Positions 23,256-38,439 of a stretch of DNA of 64,000 bases are shown piece after piece. The DNA comes from Branchiostoma belcheri. Its lineage: Eukaryota; Chordata; Leptocardii; Amphioxiformes; Branchiostomatidae. The notes below the pieces were generated by a model. The model ran no database searches, was not told the DNA's origin, and saw nothing but the letters and a program-made list of their open reading frames with translations. Numbering within the stretch: the stretch's first letter is position 1; every line of letters begins with the position of its first letter. Location of the stretch: contig NW_017803910.1 of the NCBI RefSeq assembly GCF_001625305.1, positions 1,201,040 through 1,265,039 of the forward strand, in the 5' to 3' direction. Made by a program: the position numbers and the translations under genes.

Positions 23256-26200
23256 ATGGCAACACGACTGCTGCGTATTCTCCACCTGAGACAGCAAGCG
23301 TTAACTCTCTGGAAACGGTTGACAGTGTCAGTATGGACAGGTTACGTGAACAGGACACTTCTGTTGAGAAGATTGCCCAGTAGTACTACAGCAGTCCACA
23401 GTCAACACACGGATGTAGAAAGCGGTGTAGCAGTAGCAACCGAAGGCTCACAAAATACAGACTTGGAAACACAAAGGTTCACCTTGGAGACAAGGTTAAG
23501 AAATGCACAGCGTCTAGAAGACATCTGGAAGGAGGTAAACGATGAAGGCATGACCGGAGACAACGCAGTTCTCGCCATCTCCAAGTTGCACAGCTTCACG
23601 CAAACCATGAAGGACGAGGGAGTAACGAACGACTTGATTCTTCAAGATCCGAACTTCCTAGTCCTGTGTAATGTCGCAAATGACAGCGTGACCAAGATGT
23701 TCACGGGCAGCCTACTTTCGATGCTCAGGAACTTGCTCCTGATTGGTATGAACCCAGAGAGCAAGATAATCAAGTCCCTGGAGACAGAGATCCGCTGGCG
23801 CATGCGGAGACTGAACATGTACCACCTGTGCTTCCTGGCACAGTTCCCCATGCACGGCAGTTCCACCACGGAGAGCCAGAAGGAGCTCATGAGCGAGGTG
23901 CTGCGCAATCTGGACATGCGGTGGACGGAGCTCCGCGAGGCTCGGTCCGTGGTCCAGCTGATGGTCAGCGTGGGGCACCTCTCCACTGGCCTGATGGAGA
24001 AGCTAGAAGACAAAGTACTTCATTTCATTTATTTCAAAACATTTTAGCCCCATTAGGCTCAAATGAACATACAATTAAGAATAAATGTAACATGTTACTA
24101 GTAATAGTATACATTTTGCAAAGTCAGCAATAAAAGCACAAATACTTGTATACTATATACTAGGACAAAACATGATACATACATTTAAAACAAACATAAA
24201 TGCATGTCACTTAATTAGTAATCAACACACAGATCTACATATCACAATTTTAAAAAGTAGAGGTCAGTGGTCTCGATAAAACTATTTGGAAGATAGCATT
24301 CTGAAAACTGGACAGTCCACACAGTATATATGTTAATGCAAGATGGTAGTGCATTCCAAAGCAAAATTGCGCGAATCAGAAAGGTACGTTTTTGCTGTTT
24401 GATTTAGGTACTGGAGATGGCAGAACAGCTGACACAGGAAGAGACCGCGAGAGTGCTGCAGGTCCTGGCCAATCGCGGCCGGCGGACAGTCCCGCTACTC
24501 CGCGCCCTCGCATACCACCTGTCCCGCCGACAGTTCCGTCTGGACACGGACGTCGCCTCCACCGTGGCGTACGCCTTCGCCAACCTGAACTTCCCGAACA
24601 CGGCAGTTCTACAGAAGATGTCGGGGGAACTGGTAGAACAGGTGCCGCAGCTGAAACCCCCCACAGTCATCAGCTTTGCCAAGTCCTACTCCTACCTGAA
24701 GTGGCACCACCAGCCTCTCATGGACGCCATGGCTGCTTACGTCCTCACAAACCTCAAGTTTCTCTCAGAAGAACAGGTCAGGGATTAGTATGAACCTTTC
24801 AGCTTTCATTCCCCTGATCTTTAGAAATATGTAGCATTTTCCATTGATGAAATATTGCCTAATTCTCTAAACAACTGTTTTGAATACATGTATTCCAATA
24901 TGTATGTACAAATTAACCTACAGATTATAGAACAAAATTAACAAAGGAAGCATACAAATAGTAAGTGTATACTCTGTACTTAAAAGCATGGATCCAGATA
25001 TTAATTTACATTCAATCATTTGTATTATCACAGGTGGCAAACTTTTTGCTGGCATTTGGCAGGCTAAACTTCACTCCAAGCAGTGCCGATGAGTTCTTTG
25101 AGCAGGTAATAGAAGCATAAGGACATACACTGTAACAGTTACATTCATATGCCAGCACCTAGTGTACTTGTAATATGTACTTTAAGTTGTAGTATATTGA
25201 ACCCAATCACTTTAATATGGAGACTATTAAGACGGTGTTGATCTTGGCCTGTAGGTCATAATATTAATTGAACATAAGATCAAAATGTGTAAAACCTGTG
25301 TGCACGGTGGTCCCGTTGCTATGTTAAAATCCTCGTTGCTAAGCAAATAGGCCCCGCCCACAACCCGGTGCGCTGTGAGCAGCGGCAGTATTCAGATAAA
25401 CAACACAACTTTCGCCCAATATAACGCACGATGCGATTATGAAGTTAGAAAAAGAATCACGCAGACACACAAAAAATTAGTTCGCTCCCCAAATATGTAT
25501 AAAATAAGAAATGACAACGTAGAATGCAATTCAAATTTCCCGCCGACTGTATGTGCGTACATAAGGTCATTTCGGGTCATTGAACTTTAACCTACCGCTA
25601 CATTTCGCTAATTTACGCATCAAACACATGTTTTATCCATACTGTAAACTTTAGGACCTTTAAATTTCATTTCTCTTCTAGAATTTTTGTTGTCTGTGAG
25701 TTTTTAACTTATTTTGTCGATTTTCTAGTATGTTTTCTCCCATAATTCCATAACGGCGCAAGAGAATCACGTCATTTTTTTCAAGATGGCGGCCAGATGT
25801 TTACTTTTCCGATTGGTGTATTTTTCATCGAATTCTACCGATAGGATCGGGAGATATTGCTCAAAATACATTTTCTGCGTTTTAGTTCAAAATTCACGTG
25901 GAACAGAGGGTTTGTTTTAGAGTTATAATGAGGACGTCGGGTGAGATCAGAGCGGTTCGTTCTCACCTCCTTCCCAGGAAGGCCAGTGAAATGGAAATTT
26001 CGACCAGCGTGGCCCTATTGTTCTCCTCCCGGGCGCGAGTTTTAAAGACAACAGTGCGTTGGCTTGATGCAAATCAACCGCGATACTGTCCCTTTGAGAA
26101 GATTTTCTTTGACAGTTCGAGGAATTTTTCCAGTCGTATATATCGTATTTATCAGGGAAAGTTCATATTCCCCAAGTGGACGCCTATCATTGTACCGTGA

Positions 26201-29200
26201 CAAAGAGAAGTCAAAACTACGTCGCGGTAGCGAACGAGAATAAAATTTACTTCCCCACCGTATGTTTTTTTAAGCTTCTTGGCTTATTTGGACGACATCA
26301 TATGGTAAATCTAAAACTCTCCCCATCCGTTCCGTCGTGCAACCGTGTCGAAGTCGTCGGTTGGAACCTGAAGCTCCATAGTTTGAAGAAATAATTTTGA
26401 CAAAAATCACAAAAGCTTTGTGTCGGCACGCGCGAGTAACTGAAACATAGCATCGACAATGATCGATAAAAATGGTTGCTAGAGATAGAACGCTGAACAT
26501 TGCCTTGAATGTGTTATTTAGGATTTGAAATGCAGGTAGGTGTATAACCTCCTTAGCTACACGAATTAAAATAAAACATGGGGCTATAGGTTTATAAACT
26601 GTGACACAAAATGGCGTCGGTTTGTAAACAAGGGAAAAAGGAGGGAACCGGTCTAATCCAGATATGTTGTGAAAAAACTCTGGCTTCAGCCGACTTTCTT
26701 ATACAAAGATTTACTATTATACTTCTACTATTTTTAAAATCTTCTTAGTATGGTTATGTTTTTAGTACGGTCTATCATTTGACTCCAGAACGTTACGATG
26801 TATTCCCCGTATTAGACAAAGTACTCGGCACGCCGGCCAAACAATCATGGCTTCTGTGCTGTTTCCGCGCCGTAAACCTCGTTTAGTAACAGGTACAACA
26901 AGAATACATGTATAAGAATGTATCTGAACAGTATGTAGTGTGTTTTTGGTAGAAGTTCTTGAATAATCACTCGAGTCTGGAATTTTTTAGACTATATTCT
27001 ATATGTTCTGTCATGCAGCCGATGCCGGCTACAAATTGTAGCACAGTTGCGAATTATTGTTGGTGGCATAAGGAAATTAAACATGGCTTGAATGAGTGTT
27101 GGGGCATTGTAAATTGTGTGAATTAAGAACAATAGGGGCGGGGAAAGGCGCGCATATGAAAGGACAAGATCGCGGGAAAAAAACAGCGACTCAAAGTATC
27201 ACCAAAACATGCCAAGGCCCCGCCCGCTAAAGCGTGAACCAATCAGCTATTGTTGCCAATAGTGAAATGACTGATTGACACCGATTTCTCATTAATATTA
27301 ATGATTTCCAAGTGAGGATTTTTGATGGCCTTTTTGACCATCGTGGTGTTTCTATCTCCCAGGTTGTCCCCTATGTGACAGAAGGTCTGTCCTCCTTACC
27401 CAAGTGGATGCAGCTGGACCTGGTGTGGTCTCTGGCCATCCTCGGCAGACTGACCCCAGCACTGGTGGCCAAAGTACTGACCCCATCCTTCTACATGTCA
27501 CTTACAGGTCAGAGCACAAAACTCTCTCAGAATGATTTTATAATCTCATATTAAAACACCTGAATGTAGTATGTTTGCAGGGGATCAAATGTGCTACACA
27601 TGTCTGCTGTTTCTACATGATGACAGTTTCAGAAGTTTTAGTTTGAAGCACTCATCTACCTGTGATATACCTGGTACTCCTAACCATGGTTGGCATAGTT
27701 GGGCAGTGTTCAGGATGCCATATTCGGTTATATGTGTGACAGGGGCTTAAACCATGCTGTTTATTTTTCTATCTCTAGAAGGACTGTCCTTCAAGGCACA
27801 GTCCGCTCTGCTGAAGATCCTCCACATTCACACCACCGTCCAGCAGGAACTGACCGGCTACTCCGGCCCCCTGCTGACCACTGAGTTCTGCCACCCCAGT
27901 AAGATCCACGTCAGCCCCGGGAAGAACAACAAGGCAGCGTTACCTGTGGTGGACACCATCGCAACGGTGGTGGGCGGGCTGCACAAGCTACGGTCTGAAG
28001 TCGTCACTCCGTACGGGTGGACTATTGGTCAGTCTCAACCTGTATACACTTACATTTGTACCTAGTAAATGTATTCGCTTGTGTTCTTAGTACACATGTA
28101 CCACCTTTCATGTAAGACTGCTGTCAGATTTTTAAGGCCACTTGTGTAAGGCCAACACACATTGGCATCTTATAAATGTATTCTTTTGTGTTTACATGTA
28201 CCTCCTTTCTTGTAAAAATGGTGCCTTCTTTTAGGCCAGTGCACTTCTTTTACTAATCCTTAAGCCTTCGATCCTCAAATAACAAGGGCTTTTTGGGAAA
28301 AGCTTTTTCGGGAAGGATCTTTGTGCCTTGTCAGGGCTCGAAATTAACATTGTCCCAGTGTCAAATGACACTAAATTTTCAGCTTGGGACAATTCAAATT
28401 ACGTTTCGGGACAATTTTGGGGCAATTGGAAAATTCTAAGACCATCCACGTCATTTGGGAACGCGATCCATCCATCCTGCTGCAGACTGCTGGCAGCCTA
28501 TAAATATATAATACTCTGACAAACATTTAAATTTGACCAATCAGGGATTCCAAATATCAGGGACGGTGCCATGCCCATGATAGTATCATGTATTTCCCTA
28601 CATTTACTAATAAAGTGGACTTCAAGTTGTACAAATTCAGTTGTTGTTTTCTTATTTTTGTCATCAACTTATTTCCTGAAAAGCAGGCTGGGACAGTCCA
28701 TCTTTAGTCCGGGACAATTGAAATCTATGTTCGGGACAATTCTGGGACAATAGTGAAAAAAGTTAATTTCGAGGCCTGCTTGCATGTCTAACTTTCCACT
28801 TCCTATTACCGGTATTCCTGTTACTAACACAAATACAAAAGTACTTCCACACTGACATAACCATTGTTGATGTCACCCCTCAGATTGTGAGTTTGTGCTG
28901 GACAAAGACAACCGAGGGCTGACTGTTCACGAGTACCAGGCTGACCACATCCCAGGGGACCAATCAGAACTGACGACACTACCAGATGGAAGCCACAGGT
29001 CAGTCATTGAGTTCTGTAAGCTGTCAATCAATCAGTGAATCAACCAATCAAATGACATGTTTTGGAAAGTGGCTTTTAGGAAAAAAATTATTTACCAATA
29101 AAATTTGACTGCTTTCAGTCAGTTTACAGAAGTGAAATCCTTGCAAATAGAACAGAAAAAAAAATGAATTTTATTTCTGTATTGTGAATTTTACAAAAAG

Positions 29201-29971
29201 ACTTGAACATCTTAAATATGTAGAATATACACTATATACACTCATATGGATTTCTACCTGTTACAATTGTTGCTGTATTTGTTTTCTATCGTTGTCAGTA
29301 CATACGTTGTATATTCTGGGACAGAAACTAGCAGTTTTGTCCTCGTGTATGGGATAAACAAATAAGCAAACGTGTTGTGTGTAGGTTTGCGACGCTGGTG
29401 TGGGAGTATGGGAACTACTGTCACCAAAGTAAGAAACTGCTTGGCAGGTTCTCCATGTGCAGACGGCATCTTCAGGCTGCCAACTTTACCTTACTAGAGG
29501 TGGGTTTGCTTGTAGATATAAGAATTAATCATGAAGTTTGATGTTTGTTTATACATATATGGTTATGTATATTTATAGCCTTGTGTTGCGATTTGTAAAC
29601 TCATGTTTTGCCAATAAAGGTGTAGCTTTATTTGGTTGGATTATTTTGTTGTTAAGACCTTTTTTATTTCTAGTTATAGACACAAAACCAAATACCAGAC
29701 CCACACATATGCACACTTATACACTCGTATGCATACGTGCACACACACAAACACCATGAACATACACACACATTGTATCTCATGATTGTTGCTACCTGTC
29801 ATTATGCTTACAATGTATCTTATAGTACATACATATGTATCTGAAGTTGTTTTTTTTTTACAGATACCATTTTACGAGTGGAAAGAGCTAAAGTCAGAGT
29901 TCCAGCGGGTAGAGTATATCAAGGACAAGATACGTAAGGCTATAGCAGAGGAGGCTGTTAATGTATTATAG
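23256..29971 (+). CDS. TBRG4: FAST kinase domain-containing protein 4 (TBRG4/FASTKD4)
   Basis: Coding exons: 23256-24014, 24408-24776, 25034-25105, 27363-27507, 27779-28027, 28884-28998, 29385-29499, 29864-29971; 643 residues, against about 630 in human. It starts [20 protein letters not shown], an Arg/Leu-rich, acid-poor mitochondrial presequence. The middle has helical repeats ([33 protein letters not shown]) and the FAST_1/FAST_2 segments. The C-terminus is the RAP domain ([50 protein letters not shown]), very close to human TBRG4. The family works in the mitochondrial matrix on processing and stability of mitochondrial mRNAs; that role is taken from the family. The 2.26-kb third intron is unusual and listed separately. 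Confidence 0.94.
25290..27300. other. CpG-containing, ORF-poor block inside a TBRG4 intron
   Basis: This 2-kb stretch differs in composition from the surrounding AT-rich introns: many CpG words, GC boxes (AGGCCCCGCCC near 25350 and 27212), a CCAAT box (ACCAATCAG near 27238) and CAAGATGGCGGC at about 25783. These are promoter-like words. Its left and right borders both lie near AATATTAAT words, but I find no clean terminal repeat. It may be an insertion of an unknown non-coding element or an alternative promoter; neither is proven. Confidence 0.35.
28332..28778. mobile_element. MITE with CAGGGCTCGAAATTAAC termini (hAT-like)
   Basis: The left end CAGGGCTCGAAATTAAC and right end GTTAATTTCGAGGCCTG are inverted repeats with one mismatch. 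GGGACAATT words recur just inside both ends. Length is about 447 bp, without transposase. CAGGG-type ends suit hAT elements, but I cannot see a clear 8-bp target duplication. It lies in a TBRG4 intron. Confidence 0.75.
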
Positions 29972-30635
29972 CCAGCATATACAACATAACAAAGTAACAA
30001 GAAATCTGTGAACAAAAATAGAGTTTGGTATTATAATGTTCAAATGTTAGGATATTGCGAACAGTTCTAAGGGTTATCCCATTTGATTAAGGGGGGTGAT
30101 CACCTTGCATATCAAATCCTATCTGTCTTACAGTCACTTATATTATGTACTGGACCACTCCTCTGGCATTTTCATGGAATAGACCTTAATTTTCAGTTAG
30201 GACAGAATTAGTATTCAGCAGTGACTTTGGACATGCATTCTCAAAGTAGGATAATGTTACCACTACCAGGGCTATTACAATCAAAATCAAGATTAAGTTA
30301 CTTCAATTTTTCTGCTCACAGTCTGCTCTATCTAAATGATGTAGGATACACGACATAGTACTATACTGTGTGTGCAGTTGTCAATAATACATCTATGGAA
30401 TTAAAATGTCTGTTAAAACCTGAAGCTGTTACTGTGTGTTTCCTACTTTTATGTCAGAATCAGTTAGATTCTGTTGTACTCCGTGTGGAATAGATTTTAT
30501 TTGACACTTGTAATTTCCACTGTGATTCAGGAATATAGTCTACATGGCTCCTACACAGATATGAGTTATTTCTTCCAAATCTAAATCTGTCTGCTATCTA
30601 GTACTCTAGATCTAGAGACGTGGAGAGAGGTAAAT

Positions 30636-30912
30636 ATGACCAAGGACAGGCATGTTCACGTGTGTGTGTGTGTGTGGATAGTGTTCAGCACCAAGGACAG
30701 GCAGGTTCACGTGTGTGTGGATAGTGTTCAGCACCAAGGACAGGCAGGTTCACGTGTGTGTGTGTGTGTGTGTGTGGATAAAGTTCAGCACCAAGGACAG
30801 GCATATTCACGTGTGTGCGCGTGGATGGTGTTCAGCACCAAGGACAGGCATGTTTGCCTGTCTGTTCAGCACCAGGGACAGAAATATCTACCTATGTATC
30901 GATAGTCTTCAG
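30636..30912. repeat. Minisatellite, about five to six units
   Basis: Units share CACCAAGGACAGGCA, then GTTCACGTGTGTG, a variable GT run and GGATAGTGTTCAG. Spacing varies from about 40 to 65 bp because the inner GT tract changes length. The last units are truncated and diverged. Confidence 0.85.
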
Positions 30913-31151
30913 GGACAAGAGCCTTACACTTTCTTAAAAAGCCAACTCCGAAGACTTCCCACGATCAACAGCGCTCACAAAGAAGGTCTGATGCAGAGAA
31001 TCCAAGAGTGAGAAGCACTGCGCGCCTCATCGAGACAATGGTAGACAGCACTGTGACATAACAGGCGACACAGAAAGCCGGACGCACGTGGTCATTTTCT
31101 ATGTGGACATGAATATGTACACCACGTACTCGCCAGACCACAAATGATGTG

Positions 31152-31158
31152 TATAAAT
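31152..31158 (+). promoter_or_regulatory. Possible TATA box of the LRR receptor gene
   Basis: TATAAAT sits about 240 bp before the ATG of the intronless LRR gene, with no competing ATG-rich frame between. No Inr was identified. Confidence 0.35.
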
Positions 31159-31395
31159 TGGAACCTCCGGACGCTTGCAGACAGAAGACGCCACTGTTTC
31201 AAGGCATCAACTGCTCCTTGCTGCACCACATGTACACATCCGTGTAACCGTGCGACATCCGCTGTCTTACTACTGACCATTGACATCCAGGCAACCCAGG
31301 ACGAAAAGGCACGTAGTTTGACGTTTACTTTGCTTGACGGCAGACAGTGACAACCTCCGTATTTTTTCCTCCGTAAATTTTCCTCCGTAGTAATC

Positions 31396-32919
31396 ATGAA
31401 AGTAGGTGAGTTGTTCTTGCTCGTAGCTGTAGGATTGTTGTGGTCGGGATGTGCCTGTCTCCCGACTGACTGTAAAATCAAGAAGCGGGTGGGGTCTTCT
31501 AGTGGCACAACCATTGAATGTAAGTTTCTGGGCCTCAGAAAGATGCCTTACGATATACCGCCGGACGCAGACCGGCTCGAACTCGCCTACAATGCCATCA
31601 GAAATGTCCCGTGTCTGCCGCGTCTGCCGCGGCTCTTTGCCCTGGACCTGAGCGAAAATGATATCGAGACTGTAGCTTGGCCATCTCTGAGAAATTTGCC
31701 GGTTTTGGAAGTTCTCTACTTAATCGGAAACCGGCTGCAGCACGTACAGATGAACACTGTCTTAGAGTACCTTCCCAAGCTGAGATATGTCGACTTGACT
31801 AGAAACAAACTTGCGTCCTGCTCTCCGTTCGAGCTTGGCTGGCCACGGGTGAGCTCGTTAATTATCAGGAACAACCCCTCTCCGTGCGGCTGCGACCTTT
31901 TCAATTCCTACGCGCATCGTGAATATTGTAGCCAGAAGAGAGCCGAACTCGAGCCTCTTTGTTTGCTATGTTCGGTCTGCTTTTTTGTCTCCGGTCAAAA
32001 ACATAAAGATATTTACTGCAAACAGCCTGACGAACTGAAGCAGCCTCCTCCGTCGAACGTGTCTACGGAATGTGAAAAACATGCAAAGCAGCCGACCACC
32101 AGAGCCAAAGAAGCCACTACAGAAGTAGGCTCAGCCATGATGATCACCGGTGAAAGTCACACGACAAGCTCTGAGCCGATTCGCGATTCACCCAACACGC
32201 TGCGAGTGACTTTATCGCGAATAAACCATTCTCCATCTGAGATTGACGCTTCTCGTTCCAAAGGCGAAGCACGGCTGCTGCAGTCTACCCCGAAAGCTGT
32301 TCCCGCTACCGCATCGGTTACGCCGAGCCCCGAAAAATCCAGACCGCAGAAAAACACTCCTCTCATCGATGGTTCGCACCACAACACCGAACTAACAAAG
32401 TCACCCTACACCACCTACCGCTCAGAAACAAGTGCTGCACAGACAGGCGTCTCAACTTCTCCCCCAAAATTGAGCTCGAAGAAATCAGCTGGCCAAGAAC
32501 GCGATAGTAATATTCTTTACATCTCGATCACCATGTTTTCGATCGCGATGGCTCTGACGTTCATCGTCTGCTTGGTTCGTCTCCACGTGTACGGGAGATG
32601 CAAACTACCCTACAGAGATCGCAGTGAAAACGCCAACCCGGGAGCAGGCTCCAATTCCATTCCCCTAAACCAGATGGCGCAGCCAGACGCTATTAACTAT
32701 GAAAACCGGGGCACCTGTACAGAAGAGAATCTCGATGCCTCGGAGAATGAATATGCTACAGTTGATGAGAGCTATGCGGAATATGAATACTGTGCGTGTC
32801 CGCAAACAGCAGGCATGGCTCGCGGCGCACGGTCCTGCCTGTACTCGCGCACGCCAGACATTGACTCTGCAAGTAACAGCGCTTACGGGCATAATGTTGT
32901 GGGAAACCCGAGTGATTGA
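31396..32919 (+). CDS. Intronless leucine-rich-repeat type I membrane protein with Tyr-rich tail
   Basis: One uninterrupted frame of 507 residues. Residues 1-22 are a signal peptide (LFLLVAVGLLWSGCACL). A Cys-containing N-cap (24-45) leads into about four to five LRRs (55-160; LRLEL-type words such as LFALDLSENDIETV and LRYVDLTRNKL), then a Cys-rich C-cap starting CGCDLF (164-225). Residues 226-370 are a Ser/Thr/Pro-rich stalk. A membrane span at 373-396 (ILYISITMFSIAMALTFIVCL) ends before RLHVYGRCK. The 110-residue tail holds NYENR and NEYATVDESYAEYEY; the first is a Grb2-SH2-type YxN site, the second a YxxV site. No Ig or TIR domain is present. Signalling through phosphotyrosine is inference. 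I cannot name an orthologue; amphioxus has many such LRR-only receptors. The neighbours are all multi-exon, so retrocopy origin is possible. Confidence 0.85.
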   Translation: MKVGELFLLVAVGLLWSGCACLPTDCKIKKRVGSSSGTTIECKFLGLRKMPYDIPPDADRLELAYNAIRNVPCLPRLPRLFALDLSENDIETVAWPSLRNLPVLEVLYLIGNRLQHVQMNTVLEYLPKLRYVDLTRNKLASCSPFELGWPRVSSLIIRNNPSPCGCDLFNSYAHREYCSQKRAELEPLCLLCSVCFFVSGQKHKDIYCKQPDELKQPPPSNVSTECEKHAKQPTTRAKEATTEVGSAMMITGESHTTSSEPIRDSPNTLRVTLSRINHSPSEIDASRSKGEARLLQSTPKAVPATASVTPSPEKSRPQKNTPLIDGSHHNTELTKSPYTTYRSETSAAQTGVSTSPPKLSSKKSAGQERDSNILYISITMFSIAMALTFIVCLVRLHVYGRCKLPYRDRSENANPGAGSNSIPLNQMAQPDAINYENRGTCTEENLDASENEYATVDESYAEYEYCACPQTAGMARGARSCLYSRTPDIDSASNSAYGHNVVGNPSD

Positions 32920-33619
32920 TAAAAATCATTGCACTTAAGGCATCCAATGCAGTGTTCATAGGGCAAAATGAAGGAGGTTGTTGTTAAGAACTGATGAATG
33001 GCAACTAACTGCTTAATATTGACAGCATTGGAAGGATGTTGTACAAGTTGACAAAATTGTTTGTTGCGAACATACGTTGTTACTTTATGATAGTGATTTT
33101 TCTCTTCTTAAAACAAAGAACTAGAAGAGCTAGATCGTGTTTTGACGACAAAAATGTACGGAGAAACTGCAAGCAAACAAGAAATTTTAAATTTTAGAAG
33201 TAAAAAGAAAGGGCGGGGCTTACTTCAACTGGTTTTTAATTTTGAGACCGGATAAATAAGACGTGTCTTCTCTGATACATAATGCATTTTGTCCATGTGA
33301 AGAAGTTCCCATTTCGATGACAATGAGTCGGCAGTCCGACATCTCATTCCTAGAGTGTTTCTATATTTTACTCGTACTAGTAGACTGATTACATTGTGAT
33401 AGCAGATGTCACTAGTAACCTCCGCGTATTGTAATCACAGAACCAATCTGAAATCTTCATGTTTTTAAAAATCTACTCAGCTACAGGCCTTGGAATGGAG
33501 CGCGACAGACAATAACTTGTATAAGAGAAGAGACAGGAATTTGCATTATGTACGTTCTTTCACACACGCCAGCTCGTATGTACACGTGTCTAGCAGACAC
33601 TAGCGACTGTATGTGCACG

Positions 33620-34040
33620 TGGTCTTATGTTCTTAAATGTAGAAAAAATACTCGAGCTCAAGCACGCAATAAATGATGTTGATGTAATGTGATCGAACTA
33701 CAATAAGTAATCTTATAATATTAAAGTAGAGGTATCAAATGTATATGTGTCTAGTGACTGTACGTGGTCTTGAATAATAGTGTTCTTCAAAGTAAAACGT
33801 AGAAAAAAAGAATACTCAAACGCACAACAAATGATGTAGATGTAATGTGGTCTAACTAAAAAAAGTAATATTCAGTAGAGGTAAAAAAAGTAGAAGTAAC
33901 AAATTAAAATGTAAAAAGTGACTATATGTGTAAAGTGACTGTAAGTGGTCTTAAATATGGTCTTCAAAGTAAAATGTAGACAAAAAGAATATTCAAACGC
34001 ACAGCAAACGATGTAGAGATGATGTGGTTGATTCTTTTCA
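33620..34040. repeat. Degenerate tandem repeat, about three units of 155-175 bp
   Basis: The words GTAGAAAAAA, then ACTCAAACGCAC and AAATGATGTAGATGTAATGTGG recur near 33672, 33828 and 34004, with TAGTGACTGTACGTGGTCTT-type words between. Units differ by indels. Confidence 0.75.
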
Positions 34041-34518
34041 AACTACAAAACGTAATGATAATCTTAAAGTTTGGGTGAGAAAGACAACTTTTCAAAGACG
34101 AGGAAGGAGGTATGTATTGTCTGCTTTTTAACCCACATAACTTCATCTTTTATCTTTTAACCGTTATGTGTACGTAATTCATTGTATGTACTAAGAAAGG
34201 TGTAATAAAAATAAGTTGAGTAGTATCTTCATAACTTGTGTAGTCAATTATTTACGAACAGTGGAGCAAAGGAGCCAATTCTATGCCAAGATATATTGCT
34301 TTTATGTAAAGCAGTTGTCACAAGATATCATTCTATAACCTACATATAGGCATGCGGTTCTTCATAGTTTACACTGTAGACTGATCATAGAGAAGACGTC
34401 ACTAGACAATCTCACGTATTTGATTGCAGAACCAAATTTGAAACTTTTCATGTTTTTAAATTCTACTCTGGCCTCGAGACCAGTGAGTCACCGTGTGATG
34501 AGTTTGCAACGGGGGGAT

Positions 34519-34612
34519 TTAAAACCTCTTCAAAAATTTCACTATTTACAGTAGTCCTGATGATCTAAAACCTCTGCAAATATTTCACTATGATAGTAGA
34601 TGGAGTCCTGAT
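34519..34612. repeat. Tandem duplication of about 47 bp just after the PECR stop
   Basis: AAAACCTCTTCAAAAATTTC and AAAACCTCTGCAAATATTTC are followed in each copy by an ACTAT word and AGTCCTGATGA. It lies in the PECR 3'UTR. Confidence 0.7.
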
Positions 34613-34616
34613 GAGT

Positions 34617-38168
<3,552 letters not shown>

Positions 38169-38439
38169 CTTGGACTTTGACCTTTTGCCCTTTCAGATAG
38201 TCCACTTCAACATATAGGGGGTTCTCTTCCTCTTGTTCTTGTCTTTGAAAAATATTTCTAATTCCATAAAATGTCATGGCTTCTTTGCTACTATTCATCG
38301 TCCAATACAATAGACAATATAGTTATGCAAATTCTACACCATTTTCTTGATTTTTTCAATTATATGATGTTACTTTAAAAAAACATGTTGACTAAAAATA
38401 TCAACCCCAAAAGTCAAAATGTTACACTCCGAAAGCAAG
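38169..38439. promoter_or_regulatory. Bidirectional promoter of PECR and VEZT
   Basis: The two start codons lie 271 bp apart on opposite strands. Each is in an AAGATGG-type context (CCAAGATGGCG for PECR, CAAGATGGCTGCC for VEZT), the YY1-like initiator word common at TATA-less promoters. A CCAAT word on the minus strand occurs near 38300 (CGTCCAATAC on plus). Confidence 0.65.

Larger units (their letters stand above)
29972..31395. other. Spacer: TBRG4 3'UTR, minisatellite, LRR-gene promoter side
   Basis: The first part up to about 30440 is probably TBRG4 3'UTR, with no consensus AATAAA that I trust. A minisatellite follows at 30636-30912. The last 400 bp flank the LRR gene and include a TATA-like word. 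The short open frames at 30636-31011 are read-through of the minisatellite. Confidence 0.55.
32920..34616. other. Spacer rich in local duplications; no gene
   Basis: It holds the 3'UTR of the LRR gene (AATAAA near 33667) and several duplicated blocks. A tandem array lies at 33620-34040. A block at 33382-33490 (GACTGAT, then CAGAACCAA and CTTCATGTTTTTAAA) recurs in diverged form at 34378-34490. No conserved coding frame was seen. Confidence 0.6.

Noticed and set aside
24392-24793. Arg/Pro/Gly-rich 133-residue frame
   Set aside because: Shadow of the TBRG4 exon 24408-24776, whose conserved protein is in another frame.
30636-31011. Two overlapping VCVCV-type frames
   Set aside because: Products of the GT-containing minisatellite.
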